Shown: piece by piece, positions 58,025 to 64,000 of the stretch | Position numbering within the stretch: the stretch's first letter is position 1 | Layout: every line of letters starts with the position of its first letter | Program-made: the position numbers and the translations under genes | Notes under the pieces: model-generated | The model's database searches: none | What the model saw: the letters and a program-made list of their open reading frames with translations, nothing else | Told to the model about the DNA's origin: nothing | Origin: Litoreibacter albidus | Lineage (GTDB): Bacteria; Pseudomonadota; Alphaproteobacteria; Rhodobacterales; Rhodobacteraceae | Direction: 5' to 3' | DNA length: 64,000 nucleotides | NCBI RefSeq assembly: GCF_900107015.1 | Contig: NZ_FNOI01000001.1 | Span: 560,501-624,500, forward strand

Positions 58025-58199
58025 GTTTCTCTAAATTATGTTTTGAATGAGCTAGTTGTGTTTCTTTTTTAATGTATTTTTGCGCGGATTTAGGTGCTTC
58101 AAGGGCAAGCAGCAAACGGCGTTTCATCTAAGAAGCTGCGTGCACGCGGCTAAGTCAATACGGTGCCCGTGCGTAATAGCGAATGGCGCAGCCGCGCGA

Positions 58200-58228
58200 C
58201 TTGAAGTATCAGATCGACACCCCAAGTT
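58200..58228 (+). promoter_or_regulatory. Putative heat-shock (RpoH) promoter of clpP
   Basis: CTTGAA (58200-58205) and CCCCAAGTT (58220-58228) separated by 14 bases resemble the sigma-32 pair CTTGAA/CCCCATnT. It lies about 110 bases before the clpP ATG. The 58025-58339 stretch otherwise holds no gene that I can support. Confidence 0.55.
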
Positions 58229-58339
58229 AGCGGGACAAGGGATCAAGGCGAGATGCGCTTGCACCCGTTTTTCTCCGCAACTAACCTCGCATTCATATTT
58301 ACCGATTATGAAGCGCTTAAAAGCAGAAGGCAGGCAGGC

Positions 58340-58966
58340 ATGTACGATCCAGTCGAAACCTATATGAATCTCGTCCCGATGGTGGTCGAACAAACGAGCC
58401 GTGGCGAACGCGCCTATGATATTTTCTCGCGCCTGCTGAAGGAGCGGATCATTTTCATCAACGGCCCGATCCACGACGGAATGTCCCACCTTGTCGTGGC
58501 GCAGCTGTTGCACCTTGAGGCGGAAAACCCCTCCAAGGAAATCAGCATTTACATCAATTCGCCTGGTGGCGTGGTGACCTCTGGCCTGTCGATTTACGAC
58601 ACCATGCAGTACATCAAGCCGAAGGTTTCCACGCTGTGCATCGGTCAAGCGGCGTCCATGGGCTCCGTGCTGTTGGCTGGCGGGGAAAAGGGGATGCGTT
58701 TCTCCCTCCCGAATTCGCGGATCATGGTTCACCAGCCCTCCGGCGGGTACCAAGGCCAAGCGTCTGACATCATGATTCATGCGGCCGAGACCCAAAAGCT
58801 CAAAGATCGTCTTTATGACATCTACGTGAAGCACACCGGCCAGACCAAGAAAGCCGTTGAAAAGGCGCTGGATCGTGACAACTTCATGTCCCCTGAAGAG
58901 GCCAAAGACTGGGGTCACATCGACGAAATCGTCGAGAATCGCGTCAAAGGCGACGAGGACAAATAA
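58340..58966 (+). CDS. clpP: ATP-dependent Clp protease proteolytic subunit
   Basis: Serine protease subunit that forms a double heptamer with ClpX or ClpA for protein quality control. 208 residues with the triad Ser107 ([11 protein letters not shown]), His131 ([10 protein letters not shown]) and Asp180 (DRDNFM). ATG at 58340 fits the family N terminus ([20 protein letters not shown] with [11 protein letters not shown] after) and has a purine-rich AGAAGG upstream; the longer frame is not used. A terminator follows before clpX. Confidence 0.97.
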   Translation: MYDPVETYMNLVPMVVEQTSRGERAYDIFSRLLKERIIFINGPIHDGMSHLVVAQLLHLEAENPSKEISIYINSPGGVVTSGLSIYDTMQYIKPKVSTLCIGQAASMGSVLLAGGEKGMRFSLPNSRIMVHQPSGGYQGQASDIMIHAAETQKLKDRLYDIYVKHTGQTKKAVEKALDRDNFMSPEEAKDWGHIDEIVENRVKGDEDK

Positions 58967-58970
58967 TCCG

Positions 58971-59012
58971 AAACTGCGCCTTGTTTCTTTGAGCGGGGCA
59001 GGGCGCAGTTTT
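58971..59012 (+). terminator. Intrinsic terminator between clpP and clpX
   Basis: AAACTGCGCC (58971-58980) pairs perfectly with GGCGCAGTTT (59002-59011), loop of 21, with a T-run to 59012. clpX therefore probably has its own promoter. Confidence 0.75.
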
Positions 59013-59122
59013 CACGTTTTTGACGTTGTGCCTCCCTTGATGCTGCCCTAACTTGAGGCGACAGGCGCAAACGAATTGCCACGCGGCATAAGCAGCGGGC
59101 GAAAATTAAGATAGGTGGTGCA

Positions 59123-60388
59123 ATGGCAAACAGTTCTGGTGATGGCAAAAACACCCTCTATTGCTCGTTCTGCGGCAAGTCCCAACATGAAGTCCGCAAG
59201 CTGATTGCAGGCCCGACAGTGTTCATCTGCGATGAATGCGTTGAGTTGTGCATGGACATCATTCGCGAGGAAACCAAAACTGCCGGCCTCAAGGCCGCAG
59301 ATGGCGTCCCAACCCCGCAAGAAATCTGCGGTGTTCTGGATGATTACGTGATCGGCCAAGCGCACGCAAAACGCGTGCTGTCCGTCGCGGTTCACAACCA
59401 CTACAAACGTTTGAACCACATGGGTAAATCCGGCGATATTGAGCTGGCGAAATCCAACATCATGCTGATTGGTCCGACCGGTTGCGGTAAAACGCTGCTG
59501 GCGCAAACTCTGGCGCGCATCTTGGATGTGCCGTTCACCATGGCTGATGCGACGACCCTGACAGAAGCAGGCTACGTTGGCGAAGACGTTGAGAACATCA
59601 TCCTGAAGCTGTTGCAGGCATCCGAATACAACGTGGAGCGCGCGCAGCGCGGCATCGTCTACATCGACGAAGTTGATAAAATCACCCGCAAATCCGACAA
59701 TCCGTCCATCACCCGTGATGTATCCGGCGAGGGCGTGCAACAGGCCTTGCTGAAAATCATGGAAGGCACCGTGGCCTCCGTGCCGCCGCAAGGTGGCCGT
59801 AAGCATCCGCAGCAGGAATTCCTGCAGGTCGACACAACAAACATTCTGTTTGTCTGTGGCGGGGCGTTCGCGGGGCTGGACAAAATCATCGCGCAGCGCG
59901 GTAAGGGCTCTGCAATGGGCTTCGGCGCGGAAGTGCGTGAAGAAAACGACAAAGGCGTCGGGGAGCTGTTTAAAGATCTGGAGCCGGAAGACCTGTTGAA
60001 ATTCGGCCTCATCCCTGAATTCGTGGGCCGTTTGCCGGTCATCGCGACTTTGGAAGATCTGGACGAAGACGCGCTGGTCACAATCCTGAGCGAGCCGAAA
60101 AATGCGCTGATCAAGCAGTACCAACGCTTGTTTGAGCTGGAAGACGCCAAGCTGACCTTCACCGAAGATGCGCTCTTGGCAATCGCCAAACGTGCCATTG
60201 AGCGTAAGACTGGCGCGCGCGGTTTGCGCTCCATCTTGGAAGACATCTTGCTCGACACGATGTTTGAGCTACCGGCGCTGGAAAACGTAGATGAAGTTGT
60301 GGTGAATGAGGATGCGGTCGGCCGCACCGCAAAGCCACTGATCATCTACGGCGAGGCGAAAGAAAAAGCCGAGGCAGAAGCCGGCTAA
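59123..60388 (+). CDS. clpX: Clp protease ATP-binding subunit ClpX
   Basis: Unfoldase of the ClpXP protease; 421 residues. The zinc-binding N domain has Cys14, Cys17, Cys36 and Cys39 (YCSFC and ICDEC). The AAA+ domain shows Walker A GPTGCGKT near 117, Walker [10 protein letters not shown] near 178, the pore loop GYVGEDVEN near 153, and sensor [11 protein letters not shown] near 296. Stop overlaps the Rid gene start by one base. Confidence 0.98.
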   Translation: MANSSGDGKNTLYCSFCGKSQHEVRKLIAGPTVFICDECVELCMDIIREETKTAGLKAADGVPTPQEICGVLDDYVIGQAHAKRVLSVAVHNHYKRLNHMGKSGDIELAKSNIMLIGPTGCGKTLLAQTLARILDVPFTMADATTLTEAGYVGEDVENIILKLLQASEYNVERAQRGIVYIDEVDKITRKSDNPSITRDVSGEGVQQALLKIMEGTVASVPPQGGRKHPQQEFLQVDTTNILFVCGGAFAGLDKIIAQRGKGSAMGFGAEVREENDKGVGELFKDLEPEDLLKFGLIPEFVGRLPVIATLEDLDEDALVTILSEPKNALIKQYQRLFELEDAKLTFTEDALLAIAKRAIERKTGARGLRSILEDILLDTMFELPALENVDEVVVNEDAVGRTAKPLIIYGEAKEKAEAEAG

Positions 60389-60777
60389 TGTCCCTTCGCC
60401 GGATTAAGTCGGGTGGCGCGTTTGAGGCCAAGATTGGCTACTGTCGCGCAGTTGTGGCAGGCGATTGGATCCATGTCGCTGGAACCGTCGCAGCGCCGCT
60501 TCCCGACACCGCGGAGCCACCCGAAGGGGCGGCGGCGCAATGCGTCTCTGCCCTTGAGATCATTAAAGCTGCGTTAAATGAAGCAGGTGCCGAATTTTCT
60601 GACGTTGTGCGGGTTACTTACATGTTGCCAGCTGCCGCCGAGTTCGAAGCGTGCTGGCCGATATTGCGAGACACTTTCGGTGAGGCACCGCCCGCAGCGA
60701 CCATGATCGAATGCGGCTTGATCGATCCAAAGTACCGCATCGAAATAGAAGTAACGGCATATAAACCACGTCCCTAG
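60388..60777 (+). CDS. Rid-family protein (YjgF/RidA-like) lacking the catalytic Arg
   Basis: A 129-residue trimeric-fold protein of the Rid group. RidA deaminates 2-aminoacrylate imines, but the usual Arg in the PxR(T/S) motif is Ala here ([12 protein letters not shown]), so deaminase activity is doubtful; Rid4-Rid7 subgroups often lack it. [12 protein letters not shown] near 24-35 and the ending [10 protein letters not shown] match. Translationally coupled to clpX by one base. Confidence 0.83.
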   Translation: MSLRRIKSGGAFEAKIGYCRAVVAGDWIHVAGTVAAPLPDTAEPPEGAAAQCVSALEIIKAALNEAGAEFSDVVRVTYMLPAAAEFEACWPILRDTFGEAPPAATMIECGLIDPKYRIEIEVTAYKPRP

Positions 60778-60847
60778 CAACGCCCTGCGCACTGGACTGT
60801 GGCGATGCGATGGTCCATATATCGCTAGATCAATCTCGGAGGCCAAC

Positions 60848-61231
60848 ATGGGCATTCTCAACACTCTTCTACGGGCCGTCACTTGGTGGAACGGGCAAAC
60901 GCTGAACACGCAGTTGTTTACGTGGCGCAAGGGTGAAAAAGTTGGCGAAGACGAGGCCGGAAATACCTTTTTCCAAACAGCTGGTGGCAAACGTCGTTGG
61001 GTGATTTTCAACGGTGAGGCAGAAGCCTCCCGTGTGAGCCCCGACTGGCATGGCTGGCTGCACCATACATGGAATGAGCCGCCGACAAAGGCGCCGCTTG
61101 CCCGTAAGGCTTGGGAAAAACCGCATCACGCGAACCTGACGGGAACGGCTTTGGCCTATGCACCGAAAGGCTCTATGCGTCGGGCAGAGCCCAAAGCGCG
61201 CCAAGACTATGAGGCGTGGTCGCCCGAGTAG
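60848..61231 (+). CDS. NDUFA12-like complex I accessory protein
   Basis: A 127-residue protein of the NADH:ubiquinone oxidoreductase 17.2 kDa subunit family, found in alphaproteobacterial and mitochondrial complex I. Signature W-rich stretches: [52 protein letters not shown] precedes ATG. The typical neighbour of mlaD/DUF2155 in this group. Confidence 0.92.
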   Translation: MGILNTLLRAVTWWNGQTLNTQLFTWRKGEKVGEDEAGNTFFQTAGGKRRWVIFNGEAEASRVSPDWHGWLHHTWNEPPTKAPLARKAWEKPHHANLTGTALAYAPKGSMRRAEPKARQDYEAWSPE

Positions 61232-61254
61232 GGCCACAGCTTGCGGGGGCGCAT

Positions 61255-61704
61255 ATGTCTGAGAACACAACTGAAGTAATCGTCGGCACTGGGGTGCTGG
61301 CCGTCGCAATCGGCTTTCTGGTTTTCGCCACGGGGGCGACATCCTTCGCGACGGGCGGTGACGCATATCCGTTGGCGGCGAGTTTTCGCTCTGCAGAGGG
61401 CGTGAAAGTTGGCACCGATGTGCGCATGGCAGGCGTCAAAGTGGGCACGGTGACATCGCTGGACCTGAACCCGCAAACCTTCCGCGCCGACGCGACGTTT
61501 ACCATGAAGCAGGGCATCGAAGTGCCCGACGACAGCGCAATTTCCATCAGCTCCGAGGGACTTTTGGGCGGTAACTTTGTGGAGGTCATCCCCGGTGGAT
61601 CCCCGTTCAATTTGGAACCGGGTGGGGAAATCGAAGACACTCAAAGCTCGGTCTCGCTGATCACGTTGTTGATGAAATTCGTGGCTGGGGACGGCGACGA
61701 ATGA
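61255..61704 (+). CDS. mlaD: MlaD-family lipid-transport substrate-binding protein
   Basis: A 149-residue inner-membrane-anchored protein with one N-terminal helix (about 6-26, IVGTGVLAVAIGFLVFA) and one MCE domain (about 38-118; SFRSAEGVKVGTDVRMAGVK, then GLLGGNFVEVIPGG). MlaD forms hexamers that relay phospholipids between membranes. No other mla genes are adjacent here. The start at 61255 is used for the hydrophobic helix; the Shine-Dalgarno is weak. Four-base overlap with the DUF2155 gene. Confidence 0.9.
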   Translation: MSENTTEVIVGTGVLAVAIGFLVFATGATSFATGGDAYPLAASFRSAEGVKVGTDVRMAGVKVGTVTSLDLNPQTFRADATFTMKQGIEVPDDSAISISSEGLLGGNFVEVIPGGSPFNLEPGGEIEDTQSSVSLITLLMKFVAGDGDE

Positions 61705-62201
61705 AGCGGCTGGTCACGGTCTTTATGCTGCTGGCGCACTCCGCCAACGCACAAACGGTGATTGAGGGGGACAACACCGTTATCAGTCTGGGCAATGCGC
61801 CGACTGCGGAAAGCCGCACACGCGCCTCCGCGTCGAGTGCGGCGCAGGCCGTTATGCGTGGGCTTGATAAGCTTGCGGGTGCCAGTGAAGATATCATCTT
61901 GACGACTGGCGAAAGCACCGACTTCGGCGCGTTAACCATCACCATGAAGGATTGCCGTTACCCTAAGGGCAACCCGAGTGGCGACGCCTTCGTGAACCTT
62001 GAGATCACCGACAGCAAGACCGGAAAATCAGCGTTTGAGGGATGGATGGTTGCCTCTAGCCCCGCGCTGCACGCGATGGATCACCCGCGTTACGATGTCT
62101 GGGCGATCAGGTGCAAACTTGACGACCGGACACCGTCAGTGGTTGCCGGAGAAAGTTCGCCTCTACCGTTAATGCGTCCTGAAGGACTCGGCGGTAACTA
62201 G
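61701..62201 (+). CDS. DUF2155 periplasmic protein
   Basis: A 166-residue exported protein. Signal peptide about 1-17 (LVTVFMLLAHSANA). The DUF2155 domain (about 65-140) has LDKLAGASEDIILTTGE, MKDCRYPKGNP, FEGWMVASSPALHAMDHPRYDVWAIRC (split: FEGWMVASSPALHAMDH and PRYDVWAIRC). Unknown function. Its last 95 bases overlap the convergent aat gene, an unusually long protein-coding overlap. Confidence 0.85.
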   Translation: MKRLVTVFMLLAHSANAQTVIEGDNTVISLGNAPTAESRTRASASSAAQAVMRGLDKLAGASEDIILTTGESTDFGALTITMKDCRYPKGNPSGDAFVNLEITDSKTGKSAFEGWMVASSPALHAMDHPRYDVWAIRCKLDDRTPSVVAGESSPLPLMRPEGLGGN

Positions 62202-62745
62202 CACGCGGAATTTCGATCCCGCCAAGTGACGCCAGATGCGGGGTGATGAACTGCGTGTCCAAAAGCTTGAAGCCCCCTTCATTCAACCGCGACACAAGAT
62301 ATGCCAGTGCGATTTTGGATGCGTTCGGGCGGCGCGAAAACATGGATTCGCCAAAGAAGGCACCCATCAACGTCACACCGTAAGCGCCGCCAACAAGTTC
62401 GGAGCCATCCCAGACTTCAACCGAATGGGCGTAGCCTGCGTTGAAAAGGTCCATGTAGATGTTAAAAATCGGACCGTTGATCCATGTCTCGTCCCGATCG
62501 GCGCAGCCTGCGATGACGCCCGCAAAGTCGGTGTCGACTTTGATCTGGTACCGCTCCCGCAGGATGTCCTTGCGTAATGAGCGCGAGATGTGAAACCCGT
62601 CAAGCGGGATAACGCCACGCATCTCAGGGTCCAGCCAGAACAACCCGTCATCATCCCGACTTTCCGCCATCGGAAAAATCCCTTGCGCATATGCGCTAAG
62701 GATCAATTCCGGCGTTAACTCTAGTGTGGGTTCATCTTTGGCCAT
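62107..62745 (-). CDS. aat: Leucyl/phenylalanyl-tRNA-protein transferase
   Basis: Adds Leu or Phe to N-terminal Arg/Lys substrates, tagging them for ClpAP (N-end rule). 212 residues; ILSAYAQGIFPMAES near 15-29, FWLDPEMRGVIPL near 36, GESMFSRRPNASKIAL near 147-162 and LLDTQFITPHLASLGGIEIPR near 177 (shown as LLDTQFITPHLASLG). ATG at 62745 is the family start. Downstream of accC on the same strand after a 37-base gap. Confidence 0.94.
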   Translation of the reverse strand: MAKDEPTLELTPELILSAYAQGIFPMAESRDDDGLFWLDPEMRGVIPLDGFHISRSLRKDILRERYQIKVDTDFAGVIAGCADRDETWINGPIFNIYMDLFNAGYAHSVEVWDGSELVGGAYGVTLMGAFFGESMFSRRPNASKIALAYLVSRLNEGGFKLLDTQFITPHLASLGGIEIPRASYRRVLQDALTVEANFLRQPLTVSGRQVCT

Positions 62746-62782
62746 GGCGGCAGGAAAGCAGGGCTGCGCTATGCGCGCAACC

Positions 62783-64000
62783 TTAGGTGTTTTCCTCGAG
62801 CCAATGCTCCAGCCAGTGAATGTTGTAGTCGCCGGTTTGCACGGCTTCTTCGGCCAACAATGCGTGGAACAATGGGGTCGTGGTGTCGATGCCATCCACG
62901 ATCAATTCGCCCAAAGCGCGGTGCAATCGCGCCAAGGCCGCAGGACGATCTGGCGCGTGAACGATGAGTTTCCCGATCAAGCTGTCATAGTACGGTGGGA
63001 TTGAGTAGCCGTCATACAGCGCCGAATCCATCCGCACACCAAGGCCGCCAGGGGCATGATATTGCGTGATTTTTCCGGGGCAGGGGCTGAAGTTTGGCAG
63101 CTTCTCTGCGTTGATGCGCACCTCGATCGCGTGGCCGTTGACCACAAGGTCTTCCTGCTGGAAGGACATCGGTAGACCGGCCGCGACATTGATCTGTTCG
63201 CGCACCAGGTCGACGCCGAAGACGGCTTCCGTGACCGGATGCTCCACTTGCAGGCGGGTGTTCATCTCAATGAAATAGAACTCGCCGTTTTCATACAGAA
63301 ACTCAATGGTGCCTGCGCCCGCGTAGTCGATGTCGGCGACTGCGTCGGCACAAATTTTACCGATCCGCGCACGGGTTTCCGCGTCGATTGCGGGGCCGGG
63401 GGCTTCTTCGAACACCTTTTGGTGGCGGCGCTGCAAGGAGCAGTCGCGCTCCCCCAAGTGGACGGCGCGACCTTTACCGTCACCGAACACCTGAATCTCG
63501 ATGTGGCGCGGGGTCGTCAGATATTTCTCGATGTAGACTTCGTCATTGCCAAAGTTGGCTTTGCCCTCGGAGCGCGCAGTTTGGAAGGCGCTTTTCATCT
63601 CGTCGCGCGATTGCGCAACTTTCATGCCTTTGCCGCCGCCGCCAGCCGTCGCCTTGATGATGACAGGATAGCCGATTTCATCGCCAATGCGGTAGGCGTC
63701 TTCGAGGGAGTGAACGCCGCCGCCGGAGCCAGGAACGCAGGGCACGCCCAGCTTCTTCATGGTCTCGATGGCGGTGATTTTGTCGCCCATAACGCGGATG
63801 TGGTCTGCGGTCGGGCCGATGAATTTCAAGCCATGGTCTTCGATGATTTGCACGAAGCCCGCGTTTTCCGACAGGAAGCCGTAGCCCGGGTGGATCGCTT
63901 CCGCACCGGTGATTTCACAGGCGGAAATGATCGCAGGGATCGACAGGTAGCTTTCCGTGCTGGACGGTGGCCCGATGCAGATGGCTTCGTCGGCCATACG
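62783..64000 (-). CDS. accC: Acetyl-CoA carboxylase biotin carboxylase, 5' end cut by window edge
   Basis: ATP-grasp subunit carboxylating biotin on AccB for malonyl-CoA synthesis. About 405 C-terminal residues of about 450 are present. Visible motifs: [29 protein letters not shown] (glycine-rich ATP loop), [15 protein letters not shown], and [14 protein letters not shown]. The start codon is outside the window; the frame stays open to 64000. It precedes aat in the same direction. Confidence 0.97.
   Translation of the reverse strand, partial: RMADEAICIGPPSSTESYLSIPAIISACEITGAEAIHPGYGFLSENAGFVQIIEDHGLKFIGPTADHIRVMGDKITAIETMKKLGVPCVPGSGGGVHSLEDAYRIGDEIGYPVIIKATAGGGGKGMKVAQSRDEMKSAFQTARSEGKANFGNDEVYIEKYLTTPRHIEIQVFGDGKGRAVHLGERDCSLQRRHQKVFEEAPGPAIDAETRARIGKICADAVADIDYAGAGTIEFLYENGEFYFIEMNTRLQVEHPVTEAVFGVDLVREQINVAAGLPMSFQQEDLVVNGHAIEVRINAEKLPNFSPCPGKITQYHAPGGLGVRMDSALYDGYSIPPYYDSLIGKLIVHAPDRPAALARLHRALGELIVDGIDTTTPLFHALLAEEAVQTGDYNIHWLEHWLEENT

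Noticed and set aside
59013-59122. Heat-shock promoter for clpX
   Set aside because: CTTGA-like bits occur but no -10 partner at proper spacing; a TTGACG with poor -10 was also too weak to list.

Overview
The window looks like a chromosomal segment of a marine alphaproteobacterium of the Rhodobacteraceae (Roseobacter group). This rests on gene content and order: a ctaD/DUF2244 pair, the NDUFA12-like - MlaD - DUF2155 - aat - accC string, clpP/clpX, a monomeric NADP isocitrate dehydrogenase, divergent oxyR/katG, three binding-protein-dependent uptake systems (one ABC, two TRAP) and GC-rich DNA. I see no rRNA, CRISPR array, insertion sequence, integrase or phage gene. The segment reads as core chromosome carrying catabolic and surface modules.

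Layout. 1-16.6 kb is mostly housekeeping: carA (cut by the left edge), a YqeY-like protein, a 48-residue DUF1127 protein divergent from a LysR regulator, ctaD, lipB, a peptidoglycan-binding protein, tRNA-Leu(GAG), a DUF3859-like gene, a stand-alone autotransporter barrel, a Hint-domain protein, and a tight minus-strand operon (SPOR lipoprotein, D,D-carboxypeptidase, tmk, holB, TatD, MBL hydrolase, AEC carrier). tRNA-Ser(TGA) follows. 16.9-25.4 kb is a sugar catabolism module: a UxaB-like reductase, a sugar 1-dehydrogenase of the aldo/keto reductase family, a GntR/FCD regulator with two winged helices, a one-permease ABC importer, a zinc dehydrogenase and a UxaA-type dehydratase. Together they fit L-galactose to 2-keto-3-deoxygluconate. 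26.3-33.3 kb is a second module: LacI regulator, TAXI-TRAP importer, HpaI-type aldolase, a histidinol-dehydrogenase-like enzyme and an SDR.

33.3-40.4 kb carries icd, oxyR/katG, a universal stress protein and a DUF442 protein preceded by an FNR-type box. 40.5-47.9 kb holds a DctPQM TRAP importer, TerC coupled to a GMC oxidoreductase, an IclR regulator and a zinc dehydrogenase. 48.2-56.8 kb encodes a BapA-like giant adhesin with eight Ig-like repeats and its own type I secretion system (TolC-like lipoprotein, LapB-type ABC exporter, HlyD-like adaptor). 56.8-64 kb carries a MOFRL glycerate kinase, clpP (with a heat-shock-like promoter), clpX, a Rid protein, NDUFA12-like, MlaD, DUF2155, aat and accC (cut by the right edge).

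Recurring regulatory layouts stand out. All three binding-protein genes, and the adhesin gene, are followed by a strong intergenic hairpin before the membrane-component genes. Several divergent promoters hold palindromes that pair naturally with the adjacent regulator (GntR, LacI, IclR, OxyR). All functional calls come from reading the sequence; no database search was run.
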